DNA of 64,000 nucleotides. Origin: Methylomagnum ishizawai (GTDB taxonomy: Bacteria > Pseudomonadota > Gammaproteobacteria > Methylococcales > Methylococcaceae). Below the pieces are notes generated by a model. The model saw only the letters and a list, made by a program, of their open reading frames with translations. It had not been told where the DNA came from and searched no databases. This document shows, in pieces, positions 26,404 through 36,033 of the stretch; the stretch's first letter is position 1, and each line of letters begins with the position of its first letter. Position numbers and translations under genes: made by a program. The stretch lies in NCBI RefSeq assembly GCF_019670005.1, contig NZ_AP019783.1, positions 4,242,150-4,306,149 of the forward strand, given 5' to 3'.

Positions 26404-28146
26404 ATGCCCCACCATCCCGTCAAAAAGAAAATCATCCGCCGTCCCGCCGCGCATACCTCCACGCCGCTCGCCGACCTGCCGCCCTTGCTCGGGCGCATCT
26501 ACGCCGCCCGCAAGCTCGACGACCCCCAGCAACTCGACCGCTCCCTCAGCCAACTCCCCCCGCCCTGGCTGCTGACCGGCATGGACGCCATGGCCGAGCG
26601 CCTGGCCCGCGCCATCGCCCGGCAGGAAAGCCTGCTGGTGGTCGCCGACTACGACGCCGACGGCGCGACCGCCTGCGCCGTGGCGGTGCGCGGACTCAAG
26701 GCGCTGGGCCTGGAACGAGTGTCGTACTTGGTACCCAACCGTTTCGAGTACGGCTATGGCCTCACGCCCGAAATCGTCGCCCTGGCCGCGCCGCGCCGCC
26801 CGGATATCCTCCTCACCGTCGATAACGGCATTTCCGCGCTGGAAGGGGCGGAAGCGGCCCAGGCCCATGGGATGGAATTGCTCATCACCGACCACCACAC
26901 CCCCGGCGCGGAACTGCCCGCCGCCGCCGCCATCGTCAATCCCAACCTGCCGGGCGATGCCTTTCCCAGCCGCTGCCTGGCCGGGGTGGGGGTGATGTTC
27001 TATGTATTGATGGCCTTGCGCCAACGCCTGCGCGAAAACGGCCATTTCACCCGCGGCGGGCGGCCGGAACCCAATCTCGCCCAGTGGCTCGATCTGGTGG
27101 CGCTGGGCACGGTGGCCGACGTGGTGCCGCTGGACCATGTGAACCGCATCCTGGTCCATCAGGGTTTGCGCCGCATCGGCTCGGGACAGGCCAGCCCCGG
27201 CATCCTGGCCTTGTTGGAAGTCGCCGGGCGCAAACCCAAGCAAATCAGCGCCGCCGACCTGGGTTTTTCGGTGGGGCCACGGCTGAACGCGGCGGGACGC
27301 TTGGACGATATGAGCCTGGGAATCGAATGCCTCCTGGCCGACCACCCCAGCACCGCGCTGGGCATGGCGGCGCGGCTGGACCGGATGAACAAGGAGCGGC
27401 GCGAACTCGAAGACCAGATGAAACAGGAAGCCCTGGCCTATCTCGACGCGCTCGATGTGCCCCTCGGCGACAAGGCGGCGATTTGCCTGTACGACGCGGC
27501 TTGGCATCAGGGCGTCATCGGCTTGGTGGCGTCGCGGGTCAAGGATTTGGCGAACCGCCCGGTGGTGGTGTTCGCCGCCGCCGGGGACGATCTGGCGAAG
27601 GGTTCGGTGCGCTCGATCCCCGGCATCCATATCCGCGACCTGCTGAGCGATATCAACACCCAACATCCGGGCTTGATCCGCCAATTCGGGGGCCATGCCA
27701 TGGCGGCGGGCTTGAGCCTGGGGCTTGAGGATTTGCCGCGCTTCATGGCGCTGTTCGAGCAAGAGGCCGGGCTGCGCCTGGACCGCGCCGACCTGGAACA
27801 CGCCGTCCACAGCGACGGCGGCCTGGAACCGTATGAACTCGACCTCGCCATGGCCGAGCAATTGCGGCAGGCGGGCCCGTGGGGCCATGGTTTCCCGGAA
27901 CCGCTGTTCGATGGGGAATTCGAGGTCGCGCAACGGCGGGTCTTGGGCGACAAACACCTGAAACTGGTGCTGCGGCCCGTAGGCGGCGGGCGGGAAATCG
28001 ACGCCATCGCCTTCGGGCTGGCCGACCCCGGCGCTTGGCTGGATTGCCGGACCCTCCGCGCCGCCTACCGGCTGGACGTGAACGAGTTCCGCGATCACCG
28101 CATCGCGCAATTGCGGATCGAATATATGGAAAGCGGGGACGACTGA
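26404..28146 (+). CDS. recJ: Single-stranded-DNA-specific exonuclease RecJ
   Basis: A 580-residue 5'-3' ssDNA exonuclease of the DHH superfamily, acting in RecF-pathway recombination and mismatch repair. Motifs in order: ADYDADG (motif I), TVDNGIS, ITDHHTPG (the DHH triad, motif III), GTVADVVPL (motif IV), and the DHHA1 part with SVRSIPGIHIRDLL and GGHAMAAGLS. Length and order are normal. Starts at ATG 26404, where the conserved protein begins; the frame is open further upstream over unrelated codons. Confidence 0.96.
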   Translation: MPHHPVKKKIIRRPAAHTSTPLADLPPLLGRIYAARKLDDPQQLDRSLSQLPPPWLLTGMDAMAERLARAIARQESLLVVADYDADGATACAVAVRGLKALGLERVSYLVPNRFEYGYGLTPEIVALAAPRRPDILLTVDNGISALEGAEAAQAHGMELLITDHHTPGAELPAAAAIVNPNLPGDAFPSRCLAGVGVMFYVLMALRQRLRENGHFTRGGRPEPNLAQWLDLVALGTVADVVPLDHVNRILVHQGLRRIGSGQASPGILALLEVAGRKPKQISAADLGFSVGPRLNAAGRLDDMSLGIECLLADHPSTALGMAARLDRMNKERRELEDQMKQEALAYLDALDVPLGDKAAICLYDAAWHQGVIGLVASRVKDLANRPVVVFAAAGDDLAKGSVRSIPGIHIRDLLSDINTQHPGLIRQFGGHAMAAGLSLGLEDLPRFMALFEQEAGLRLDRADLEHAVHSDGGLEPYELDLAMAEQLRQAGPWGHGFPEPLFDGEFEVAQRRVLGDKHLKLVLRPVGGGREIDAIAFGLADPGAWLDCRTLRAAYRLDVNEFRDHRIAQLRIEYMESGDD

Positions 28147-28283
28147 CGCCCCGCGCCGGGCCGCGTCACCGGGAAAGGGCGCGTGTCCAAACCGATTTGC
28201 GGCGTGCCCGGAGGTTTGGCTATTTTGTTGGAGGGCTTCTACAAGCCGTCCGCATTCCTCCCTTTCCCAAGCAGGCTCCTATC

Positions 28284-29486
28284 ATGCGCCCTCCCCACCG
28301 GATGCCTCCGGCCCTTTGGTTCCTGGCCGCGGCCTTGGTCCCGCCGTCCGCCCTGGCCCAATCCGACCCGCAAAGCCTCGCCACCGCCCTGGCCCAAGCC
28401 TGCCCGTCCGCCGGCGGTGCTTTGGCCGCCCGCTGCGCCGAACTGGGCGCGCTGGGTCCACAGGCGCTCCCGCAAGCCCTGGTCGCGCTCTCGCCCTACC
28501 AATTCCTGCCGCAAATCGCCGTGCCGCTGAAAATCTGGCCCAAGCAGGTGTCGATCCGCCAGCCGCCGGGTTTGGACGGGGCCGCGCAAGGCGAGTGGTC
28601 GTCGCGGCGGAAAGGTTCGGGGGCGGGGGACGCGGCGGGCGGCGACGAAGCTTGGGGTTGGTTCGCCCAGGCCAAATACCAGGGCGGGGCTTACCATCAA
28701 GCGCCGGCCCAATTCAAGGCCGATGCCTATAGCCTGACCTTGGGCGGGGATTACCGTTTTTCCGGGAATCTGGTGTCCGGGCTGGCCTTCATCTATACCC
28801 GCCAGGAAACCCCGATGCAACAGAATCCCGGCCATATGCAAACCGACGCCTACCGGGCGGCTTGGTTCGGGAATTATTACCTGCCGGCAGCCTTTTATCT
28901 GGATTGGCTGGCGACCTATAGCCGCCACGACAATCAAATCAGCCGGAACTATAGCTTTCCGGGTTTCGCGGGCAAGGCGGAAAGCGCTCCGGGGAACGAT
29001 CTTTATACTTTCGCCCTGACTGTGGGGCGGGATTGGGACTGGGGGGCGTGGTCGCTCGCCAGCTATGTCCGCACCGAATCTATGAACCTGCATATCGGGC
29101 CGTATTCGGAGCGGGGCGGTCAGGGTTTGGCCTACCAAGTCGGTGGGCAATCGGACCAATCCTTGACCGTGACGCCGGGTTTGCAATTGAGCCATGCGCT
29201 GGGATTTTCCTGGGGCGTGCTGACCCCGGCCTTGCGCTTCGAGTACGAGCACCAGTTCGAGAACGACAACCGGGCGATTGCGCTGCGCCTCGCCGAGGCC
29301 GCGCCGGGCACGGGGTATTTCACCCTGCATACCGGCGATCCCGACCGCGATTATTTCAACCTCGGCGGCAGCCTCGCCGCCATCCTGCCCGGCGGGAACG
29401 TGGCGTTCCTGCGCTATGAGGCGCGGTTGGGGCAGGCGCATATTTCCAATGATATTGTGGAGGTGGGGATTAGGGGGACGTTTTGA
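28284..29486 (+). CDS. Autotransporter-type outer-membrane beta-barrel protein
   Basis: A 400-residue exported protein. The signal peptide ends near PPSALAQ; residues 25-120 form a short Ala/Cys-containing passenger region, and from about 125 to the end the sequence has the alternating strands of an autotransporter barrel (LTLGGDYRFSGNLVSGLAF, WLATYSRHDNQIS, LTPALRFEYEHQF), ending in GTF with terminal Phe. The passenger is too small for a classic adhesin, so it may be mostly a barrel. It follows recJ after 137 nt and has its own weak ribosome site. Confidence 0.75.
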   Translation: MRPPHRMPPALWFLAAALVPPSALAQSDPQSLATALAQACPSAGGALAARCAELGALGPQALPQALVALSPYQFLPQIAVPLKIWPKQVSIRQPPGLDGAAQGEWSSRRKGSGAGDAAGGDEAWGWFAQAKYQGGAYHQAPAQFKADAYSLTLGGDYRFSGNLVSGLAFIYTRQETPMQQNPGHMQTDAYRAAWFGNYYLPAAFYLDWLATYSRHDNQISRNYSFPGFAGKAESAPGNDLYTFALTVGRDWDWGAWSLASYVRTESMNLHIGPYSERGGQGLAYQVGGQSDQSLTVTPGLQLSHALGFSWGVLTPALRFEYEHQFENDNRAIALRLAEAAPGTGYFTLHTGDPDRDYFNLGGSLAAILPGGNVAFLRYEARLGQAHISNDIVEVGIRGTF

Positions 29487-29782
29487 ACGGCGCGGCAAGA
29501 TACAGTCGTCCACCATATTACTGCGGAAAACACAACCCATTCCTCTATTGTTACGATCCGTAAGACATATTGCGCTCTGTTAGCCATCAACCATCGACGC
29601 CGCATCCCCACGCCCTGCGATGAACTCGACGAAGCCCCGTGGTCATTGCTTCGGCGATATCTACGGCTCCATCGACGACAGCGGCACAACTTTCCCAGCC
29701 CCCGGTCATTAGGGCATAATCCCCCGCCCATTCATAGACGCGAAAGCCTTTCCCAGCATTCGCGTTACTTTTCCACAACCCT
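29487..29782. other. Spacer before the restriction-modification locus
   Basis: A 296-nt region where GC content starts to fall. I see no supported gene; the alternate frame that overlaps the methyltransferase is open across part of it but without recognisable protein similarity there. Confidence 0.4.
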
Positions 29783-30724
29783 ATGCAAAAAAACCACTAC
29801 ACCCTTACCAGCCTATTCTCCGGCATCGGGGGATTTGAATTGGGATTTGAATCCCAGGGTTTTACCACCGTTTTCCAGTGTGAAAAAGATGAGTTCTGTC
29901 AAAAAGTCCTTGAAAAGCATTGGCCGAAAATCCCGAGAGCAAACGATATCAAACGACTCGACCCGGCAATTATCCCTGTTTCCGATGTCTGGACCGCAGG
30001 ATTCCCCTGCCAAGACGTATCCCTGGCGAGAATGGGGCCTAGAGCTGGGCTTAAAGGGGCGCGAACTGGACTCTTTCACGAGTTTGCTCGACTCCTTGAG
30101 CACAGATTGCCCCGAGTTATTCTCCTCGAAAACGTTCATGGCCTACTCAGTTCACACGGAGGGCGAGATTTCGAGCTTGTTATCAGGACGCTGGCCGAAC
30201 TCGGGTATGTGGTTGGATGGCGTGTGCTTAACAGCAAAAACTTCGGAGTCCCCCAGTCACGCCAGCGAGTCTACATTGTGGGATGTTATCGAGAAAGGAG
30301 CGGTCCAGGACAAATACTTTTTGAGCCCGAGCGCGGCGCGGGGCATGTTGCGCCGGGCGGATCGAATGGGGAGAAATCTATTTCCGCCTTTAAGAGAGTG
30401 CTTGGAAATCCTGGCGAAGGCGGACCAGTAGTCCAGGGGCTCGCCTATTGTTTATATGCGACTTCCGCCCGCCATACCGGCACCGATTGGAGCCGGACCT
30501 ATGTGACCTATCCCAAGGCAGGCAGGGTCAGGCGGTTATTGCCCAAGGAATGCGAAGGTATCATGGGTTTTCCCTTGGGCTGGACCGATATTCCGGTATC
30601 GATGGAACAGGATGAAGTGGATTCAGTGCGTTATCATGCGTTGGGGAACGCGGTGACGCCGCCCGTGATCGCGTGGCTGGCCGGGCGGATAAAATCTTAT
30701 TTGAATTTTTTGAACATGGGGTAA
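29783..30724 (+). CDS. DNA (cytosine-5) methyltransferase, type II R-M
   Basis: A 313-residue C5-methyltransferase with all key motifs: I FSGIGGFELG, IV GFPCQDVS with catalytic Cys76, VI LLENVHGL, VIII QSRQRVYIVG, IX RRLLPKECEGIMGFP and X GNAVTPPV. The target-recognition region between VIII and IX is short, as in phage-borne enzymes. It sits five bases before an HNH endonuclease gene and protects the host against it, recognition sequence unknown. Its GC is lower than the flanks, consistent with transfer. A long second frame shifted by +1 overlaps most of the gene and is listed separately. Confidence 0.95.
   Translation: MQKNHYTLTSLFSGIGGFELGFESQGFTTVFQCEKDEFCQKVLEKHWPKIPRANDIKRLDPAIIPVSDVWTAGFPCQDVSLARMGPRAGLKGARTGLFHEFARLLEHRLPRVILLENVHGLLSSHGGRDFELVIRTLAELGYVVGWRVLNSKNFGVPQSRQRVYIVGCYRERSGPGQILFEPERGAGHVAPGGSNGEKSISAFKRVLGNPGEGGPVVQGLAYCLYATSARHTGTDWSRTYVTYPKAGRVRRLLPKECEGIMGFPLGWTDIPVSMEQDEVDSVRYHALGNAVTPPVIAWLAGRIKSYLNFLNMG
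29889..30431 (+). CDS. Overlapping +1-frame ORF inside the methyltransferase gene (dual-coding candidate)
   Basis: An uninterrupted frame, shifted +1 from the methyltransferase, is open from at least 29646 to the stop at 30431; the best ATG is 29889, giving 180 residues. Its translation is protein-like, with SGPQDSPAKTYPWREWG, SESPSHASESTLWDVIEKG and YFLSPSAARGMLRRADRMG. From memory these match the pattern of widely annotated phage proteins (SEWPxDA..LSDVL...FLSPKACAGILRRAEKRG). Codon by codon, those phrases are the +1 reading of methyltransferase motifs FGVPQSRQRVYIVG and LFEPE. Either both frames are translated or the second is a shadow kept open by motif VIII codons. No clear ribosome site. 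Confidence 0.4.
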   Translation: MSSVKKSLKSIGRKSREQTISNDSTRQLSLFPMSGPQDSPAKTYPWREWGLELGLKGRELDSFTSLLDSLSTDCPELFSSKTFMAYSVHTEGEISSLLSGRWPNSGMWLDGVCLTAKTSESPSHASESTLWDVIEKGAVQDKYFLSPSAARGMLRRADRMGRNLFPPLRECLEILAKADQ

Positions 30725-30729
30725 TCGAT

Positions 30730-31929
30730 ATGAAGATATCATTCAGGCGGGGAGGCGGGCGTGGAGAATATGAATTTGCTGGGAGGCAAGGCACGATTTC
30801 AGTGAACGATATTATAGATTGCGATATTGATTTCCAAATTTCGCCTTATGTTTGTATTCCAGGTGGATGCTGGTTGCGGCGCACTAAAACCCAAGGCAAA
30901 CCAAGGATAAGGCTCGATAACAATGCTACTCATGCTTATCGGTGGCTTAGCGCATTTTTGTTATTGAGAAAACCTGTGCGTATGCAGACATTTTCTCAAT
31001 CAGAAGATAAAAACATAAATTTCCTTAAAAAATATCAAATGGCGAACATCCAGATTGATATTGTTGAGAAAAAGGGATCATATTGCCGTTTAAGGCCATT
31101 TATGTTGGATTTGAGGCAAGGAGATATTTGCGAGATTGTATCTATACCGGAGCGTATAGACCGCATTCAGTCGGTTTTAGATGGGACCACGAAATTACCT
31201 GACAAAATTGCTGCTGCGGTAGAAAGTTATAGTATGGCTTTTAGGCAGGCTGTTCCTCATGAGCATTTGGAAGGATTGAGGGACGGCGTATACAAGTCCA
31301 TTGGCGAATTTAGTGGAAATAAGAAGGGGCCACCCGATGCCTTGTCATTTTTGGAAAGTTTATTAGATATAAATACAATAGAAGAATTTGATAAAGATAA
31401 AGAAATTGCAACTTCTTTATTAGAAACCAAGGATTGGGAGGACGATCAACGCTCTGAAATCCAGGTACGCTCAGACTATGTAAGGGCATGGCGTCAAGTG
31501 GCGGAAAGGGGATATAAAGGCAGGAAGTTCAGCAAAAGCGTCATCGATGCCTATGACTCGCGCTGCTTGATCAGTGGTAGCCGTTTACCCAAGACCAGTG
31601 CGAACAATGTACCGGGCGTGGATGCCGCCCATATTTTGCCATGGGCCAAATATGATATGGACGAGGTAAGCAATGGTCTATGTTTGGCCAAAACCTATCA
31701 TTGGGCGTTTGATGCCGGAATCCTGACGGTTACATTCGACCGGCAAGAAAATTGTTACGTAGTGGTGTTAGATAAAGAAGTAGAGGCTTTGTTACGCAAG
31801 GAAGGATGCGATTTGGATTTGTTCATCCCGCATATTGGCGTAATCCCGGAGTCGAGACTGCCAAAAAACCAATCGCTGTGGCCTAAACCAGATTTCTTAG
31901 ATGAACTCAACAGGTTAATGAAAATATGA
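30730..31929 (+). CDS. HNH restriction endonuclease
   Basis: A 399-residue protein starting at ATG 30730, five bases after the methyltransferase stop. The C-terminal HNH_2-type nuclease domain has CLISGSRLPKT, VDAAHILPWAKYD (catalytic His301), then GLCLAKTYHWAFDAG. The N-terminal 220 residues are AT-rich in codon use and not recognised; they may recognise DNA. Position directly behind a C5-methyltransferase makes it the likely cognate type II restriction enzyme. GC is well below the genome's, supporting acquisition as a unit. Confidence 0.85.
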   Translation: MKISFRRGGGRGEYEFAGRQGTISVNDIIDCDIDFQISPYVCIPGGCWLRRTKTQGKPRIRLDNNATHAYRWLSAFLLLRKPVRMQTFSQSEDKNINFLKKYQMANIQIDIVEKKGSYCRLRPFMLDLRQGDICEIVSIPERIDRIQSVLDGTTKLPDKIAAAVESYSMAFRQAVPHEHLEGLRDGVYKSIGEFSGNKKGPPDALSFLESLLDINTIEEFDKDKEIATSLLETKDWEDDQRSEIQVRSDYVRAWRQVAERGYKGRKFSKSVIDAYDSRCLISGSRLPKTSANNVPGVDAAHILPWAKYDMDEVSNGLCLAKTYHWAFDAGILTVTFDRQENCYVVVLDKEVEALLRKEGCDLDLFIPHIGVIPESRLPKNQSLWPKPDFLDELNRLMKI

Positions 31930-31970
31930 TAAAAATTTCGTTTAACCCAACATCGAACACCGTGATAATG

Positions 31971-32204
31971 TCAATGCCCACGCGGCGGAACCACCCAATC
32001 AACCGGACCCACCTCCGATAATAAAAGCTCCCTCAACGCGGCATCGCCCGAATAACCCGGCCACCCCAACACCTCCAAACGGCTGATGACCGAAATCACC
32101 GCGCCATCCTCGACCATTTGCTCGAACCTGCGGCGATAATCGTCGCCACCGACCCGGTTCAGGTAGTAAATGATGGCGTTGGTATCGACCACGCAAGCGT
32201 TCAT
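31971..32204 (-). CDS. VapC-type PIN protein, C-terminally shortened
   Basis: A 77-residue PIN-domain fragment: VVDTNAIIYYL with the first catalytic Asp, and VISRLEVLGWPGYSG with the conserved Glu. Full VapC toxins run about 125-140 residues and carry two more acidic residues near the C-terminus; here the frame ends after PPRGH at a TGA, and nothing recognisable continues the fold in the next 40 nt before the HNH gene's end. Its start overlaps the upstream antitoxin-like stop by ATGA. Probably an inactive remnant, possibly cut when the R-M locus arrived. Confidence 0.7.
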   Translation of the reverse strand: MNACVVDTNAIIYYLNRVGGDDYRRRFEQMVEDGAVISVISRLEVLGWPGYSGDAALRELLLSEVGPVDWVVPPRGH

Positions 32205-32452
32205 GGGCAGAGGTCCGATCCAGAGAAATCACGCTCCCATTCATCGCGCAGCGCCGCCAGGGTCCGGTCGATTTCATCGCGGTCGGCCCGCCCCCAGGCA
32301 CCCCAAGCCCTGCGCAAAATCGTTTGTGTCCGCTCCGGGCCTTGCGCTTCCACAGGGGAAGGTTCGCCCGCCAGCGCCAGGACGTAGCGGAGAATCTCGG
32401 CCTGCTGGCCGGGCGGCAGGGCGGCGGCGGCGATCAAATCAAGGGTATTCAT
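32201..32452 (-). CDS. Antitoxin-like partner of the PIN gene
   Basis: An 83-residue protein, MNTLDLIAAAALPPGQQAE, with a helical N-terminus as seen in small proteins paired with PIN toxins, then a Trp/Arg/Asp-rich C-terminus likely to contact the toxin. The ATG at 32452 has GGAG upstream; the stop and the PIN start overlap as ATGA. Role as antitoxin is inferred from this coupling. Confidence 0.6.
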   Translation of the reverse strand: MNTLDLIAAAALPPGQQAEILRYVLALAGEPSPVEAQGPERTQTILRRAWGAWGRADRDEIDRTLAALRDEWERDFSGSDLCP

Positions 32453-32594
32453 GGCTGGAAAGCTCCGTGGCAAGAAAACATGGCGCGGGATACTGTAGCC
32501 CAGCCAATCCCCCGGATGGAACGCGCCCCGCCCCGATCTGCATTAAAATCCCCGCCTCCCAAACTCCAGCGCCCCACCCCCACCCCGAATATCC

Positions 32595-35174
32595 ATGAGC
32601 CGCGACCCCAACGACCTCTCCCGCCACACCCCCCTGATGCAGCAATACTTCCGCATCAAGGCCGAACACCCCGAACGCCTGCTGTTCTTCCGCATGGGCG
32701 ACTTCTACGAACTGTTCTACGACGACGCCCGCAAAGCCGCCCGGCTGCTCAACATCACCCTCACCACCCGCGGCGAATCGGCGGGCGAGCGCATCCCCAT
32801 GGCGGGCATCCCCCACCACGCCGTCGATGGCTATCTGGCCAAGCTCATTAAGCTGGGCGAATCGGTCGCCATCTGCGAACAAATCGGCGACCCCGCCCTG
32901 GCCAAGGGTCCGGTCGAACGCAAAGTGGTGCGGGTGGTCACGCCCGGCACCGTCACCGAGGAAGCCCTGCTCGAAGAACGCCGCGACAACCTGCTGGTCG
33001 CCATTGCCCAAATCGGCCCGCGCCTGGGACTGGCCGCGCTCGACCTCGCGGGCGGGCGCTTCGTGGTGCAGGAGATCGAGGACAGCGCCGCCCTGCTCGG
33101 CGAAGTGGAACGCCTCAACCCCGCCGAAATCCTCATCGGCGAGGATTGGACCCCGCCCCCGGCGCTGGCTTCCCGGCGCGGCCTCGCCAAGCGCCCGCCC
33201 TGGCATTTCGACACCGAAAGCGCCCGCCATCTGCTGCTGCGCCAATTCGGCACCCACGACCTCGCGGCCTTCGGCTGCGAACGCCTGCCCGCCGCCATCG
33301 CCGCCGCCGGTGGCTTGTTGCAATATGTCCGCGATACCCAAAACAGCGCCCTGCCCCATATCCAAAGCCTCCGGGTCGAAACCAGCGCCGAAACCATCGT
33401 GTTGGACGCCGCCAGCCGCCGCAACCTGGAAATCGATTTCCACCCCTCGGGCCGGGCCGAATTGACCCTGTACGGCGTGCTGGACCGCACCGTGACCGCG
33501 ATGGGCGGGCGGCTGTTGCGGCGCTGGCTGCATTGGCCCCTGCGCGACCGCGATACCTTGGCCGAACGCCACGCCGCCATCGAAGCCCTGTCGGACGCCG
33601 GGGATTTCCGGCCCATCCGCGAAATCCTGCGGGCGGTGGGCGATGTCGAGCGCATCGTCTCGCGCATCGCCCTGAAATCGGCCCGGCCCCGCGATTTGAC
33701 CGTGCTGCGCCTCGCCCTGGCCGTGTTGCCGGAACTCCGGGACGCGCTGCTCTATCTCGACAGCCCCTTGCTGGTCCGGCTGCGGGCGGCGCTCCGGGAA
33801 CAGCCGGAAATCCACGCCCTGCTGGTCCGCGCCATCGTCGAGAATCCGCCGATGCTGATCCGCGACGGCGGCGTCATCGCCGAGGGCTATCACGAGGAAT
33901 TGGACGCCTTGCGCGATCTTAGCCAGAACTCCGAGCGCTTCCTGGCCGAACTGGAACAACGCGAACGCCAACGCACCGGGCTGGCGAACCTCAAGGTCGG
34001 CTATAACCGGGTGCAGGGCTTCTTCATCGAGCTGACCCGCGCCCAGGCCGACAAGGTGCCGGTCGAATATGTGCGGCGGCAGACCTTGAAGGGCGTGGAG
34101 CGCTACATCACCCCGGAATTGAAGGCGTTCGAGGACAAGGTGTTGAGCGCCCGCGAACGCGCCCTGGCCTTCGAGAAAGCCCTGTACGACGAATTGTTGG
34201 AGCAACTCGGCACCCGCTTGGAGGCGCTGCGGGAATGCGCGGCGGGCCTGGCGGAATTGGACGTGCTGGCGAATCTGGCGGAACGGGCCGACGCCTTGGG
34301 CTTTTGCAAACCAACGATGAGCGCGGAACCGGGGCTGCGGGTGGTGGCCGGACGTCATCCGGTGGTGGAAAGCGTGCTGGACGCGCCGTTCGTGCCGAAC
34401 GATCTGGAGTTATCACCCGAGCGTCGGATGCTCATCATCACCGGGCCCAATATGGGAGGCAAAAGCACGGCCATGCGGCAAGCCGCGCTGATCGTGCTGA
34501 TGGCCCACATCGGCAGCTACGTCCCCGCCGAAAGCGCCATCATCGGCCCCTTCGACCGCATCTTCACCCGCATCGGCGCCTCCGACGACCTCGCCAGCGG
34601 GCGCTCGACCTTCATGGTGGAGATGACCGAAACCGCCCATATCCTGCACCACGCCACGCCCGCCAGTTTGGTACTGATGGACGAAATCGGCCGCGGCACC
34701 AGCACCTTCGACGGGCTGTCGCTGGCCTGGGCCGCCGCCGAGCATCTGGCGCGGGAAATCAAGGCGTTCACCCTGTTCGCCACCCATTATTTCGAGCTGA
34801 TCGCCCTGCCCGACGAATGCCCGGCGGTCTATAACATCCACCTCGACGCGGTGGAGCATAAGGACGGCGTGGTGTTCCTGCACGCGGTCAAGGACGGCCC
34901 CGCCAACCAGAGCTATGGGCTGCAAGTGGCGGCGCTGGCCGGGGTGCCGAAGACGGTGGTGAAGAAGGCGCGGGAGAAACTGGCCGCGCTGGAACAGCAC
35001 GCCCAGGCCGAGAAGCCCAAGGCCAAGGGCCGCGACTCCCGGCAAATGGACCTGTTCGCCGAAGCCGCGCCGCATCCGGCGCTGGAAAGGCTGAAGGAGA
35101 TCGAACCGGACGAACTCAGCCCCAAGCAGGCTTTGGAGGTGTTGTTCGCGTTGAAGCAGCTGGCGGAGGGATAA
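32595..35174 (+). CDS. mutS: DNA mismatch repair protein MutS
   Basis: An 859-residue mismatch sensor. The mismatch-reading Phe-x-Glu motif is in [11 protein letters not shown] near residue 36. The connector, core and clamp domains follow, then the ABC ATPase with Walker [11 protein letters not shown], the ST-rich signature region [15 protein letters not shown], Walker [17 protein letters not shown] and ATHYFEL. The C-terminal tail [12 protein letters not shown] is normal. Length is typical. It starts at ATG 32595 with no clear ribosome site and ends at a bidirectional hairpin shared with dsbC. Confidence 0.98.
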   Translation: MSRDPNDLSRHTPLMQQYFRIKAEHPERLLFFRMGDFYELFYDDARKAARLLNITLTTRGESAGERIPMAGIPHHAVDGYLAKLIKLGESVAICEQIGDPALAKGPVERKVVRVVTPGTVTEEALLEERRDNLLVAIAQIGPRLGLAALDLAGGRFVVQEIEDSAALLGEVERLNPAEILIGEDWTPPPALASRRGLAKRPPWHFDTESARHLLLRQFGTHDLAAFGCERLPAAIAAAGGLLQYVRDTQNSALPHIQSLRVETSAETIVLDAASRRNLEIDFHPSGRAELTLYGVLDRTVTAMGGRLLRRWLHWPLRDRDTLAERHAAIEALSDAGDFRPIREILRAVGDVERIVSRIALKSARPRDLTVLRLALAVLPELRDALLYLDSPLLVRLRAALREQPEIHALLVRAIVENPPMLIRDGGVIAEGYHEELDALRDLSQNSERFLAELEQRERQRTGLANLKVGYNRVQGFFIELTRAQADKVPVEYVRRQTLKGVERYITPELKAFEDKVLSARERALAFEKALYDELLEQLGTRLEALRECAAGLAELDVLANLAERADALGFCKPTMSAEPGLRVVAGRHPVVESVLDAPFVPNDLELSPERRMLIITGPNMGGKSTAMRQAALIVLMAHIGSYVPAESAIIGPFDRIFTRIGASDDLASGRSTFMVEMTETAHILHHATPASLVLMDEIGRGTSTFDGLSLAWAAAEHLAREIKAFTLFATHYFELIALPDECPAVYNIHLDAVEHKDGVVFLHAVKDGPANQSYGLQVAALAGVPKTVVKKAREKLAALEQHAQAEKPKAKGRDSRQMDLFAEAAPHPALERLKEIEPDELSPKQALEVLFALKQLAEG

Positions 35175-35196
35175 CACCCGTCGCCCACAAACGCGA

Positions 35197-35229
35197 ACGG
35201 GGCGGATAGGCCAAGCCTATCCGCCCCGT
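35197..35229. terminator. Bidirectional terminator between mutS and dsbC
   Basis: Arms 35197-35210 (ACGGGGCGGATAGG) and 35216-35229 are perfectly complementary around a 5-nt loop. It lies 22 nt after the mutS stop and before the convergent dsbC stop, so it ends both transcripts. Confidence 0.75.
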
Positions 35230-35254
35230 CCGTTATCCGGGAAACCGCCGCCGG

Positions 35255-36004
35255 TTATTTCTTGGCGGCGGCCTGCGGTTCTGGCGGGTCCGCCGCCTGC
35301 TGCTCCATGATCTTGGCCAACTGCGCCGCCGGTACATACCCCGGCAGGATATCGCCCTTCTCGGTCACGATCATCGGCGTGCCGTTGGCTCCGAAGGCAT
35401 TGCCCAGGGCCAGCTGCTCATCCACCGGGTTGTCGCAGTCCTTACGCTCGGGGGTGTCGCCCTTCTTGGCCTTGGTGAAGGCGGCGTTGCGGTCCTTGGC
35501 GCACCACACCGATACCGCCTTGAAATAGGAATCGGTGTTGGGGCCGCTGCGCGGGAAGAACAGGTAGCGGATTTCGATGCCCTGGGCGAGGTATTGGTCG
35601 ATCTCGGAATGCAGCTTCCGGCAATAGCCGCAGTCGATATCGGTGAAGACATAGGCCACATGCTTGGTGGTCTTGGGCTTGAACACGATCATCTGGCCCA
35701 CGCCCATCTTGTCCAGCGAACTGAGCCGCGCCCCGGCCAGCTTGGCCTCGGTCAAATCCTTGCGGTCCTTGACATCGACCATCGAGCCTTGGATCAGATA
35801 GCGCCCATCCTCCGACACATAGAACAGCTTCGCCCCCATCATCACTTCGTACAGGCCCGGTATCGGCGAAGGCTGGACCGAATCCGGCTTGAGCGTGGGC
35901 AGGTTCTGTTTCAATGCCTCCTCGACCGCCTTGGCATCGGCCTGGGCCGCGCCGGACAACATCCATCCCAACCCCAGCAAGGCGGCGCTTATGATTCTCT
36001 TCAT
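35255..36004 (-). CDS. dsbC: DsbC-type periplasmic disulfide isomerase
   Basis: A 249-residue exported protein. Signal peptide to about residue 22 (MLSGAAQA), DsbC/G N-terminal dimer domain, then a thioredoxin-fold domain with active-site CGYC in TDIDCGYCRKLH, the cis-Pro GTPMIV, and a second Cys pair. It rearranges wrong disulfides in the periplasm with electrons from DsbD. The ATG at 36004 has GGAG 8 nt upstream; a five-residue upstream extension is possible. It follows rseP on the same strand, an uncommon neighbour for that gene. C-terminal extension is rich in Glu/Pro/Ala. Confidence 0.93.
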   Translation of the reverse strand: MKRIISAALLGLGWMLSGAAQADAKAVEEALKQNLPTLKPDSVQPSPIPGLYEVMMGAKLFYVSEDGRYLIQGSMVDVKDRKDLTEAKLAGARLSSLDKMGVGQMIVFKPKTTKHVAYVFTDIDCGYCRKLHSEIDQYLAQGIEIRYLFFPRSGPNTDSYFKAVSVWCAKDRNAAFTKAKKGDTPERKDCDNPVDEQLALGNAFGANGTPMIVTEKGDILPGYVPAAQLAKIMEQQAADPPEPQAAAKK

Positions 36005-36033
36005 GGCAACTCCAAACAATTAGGAAAACCCGG

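Noticed and set aside
26305-28110. Long minus-strand frame over recJ
   Set aside because: Shadow of a clear recJ reading frame, with no ribosome site or protein motifs. Similar mirror frames over mutS, pntB and uppS/cdsA were rejected too.
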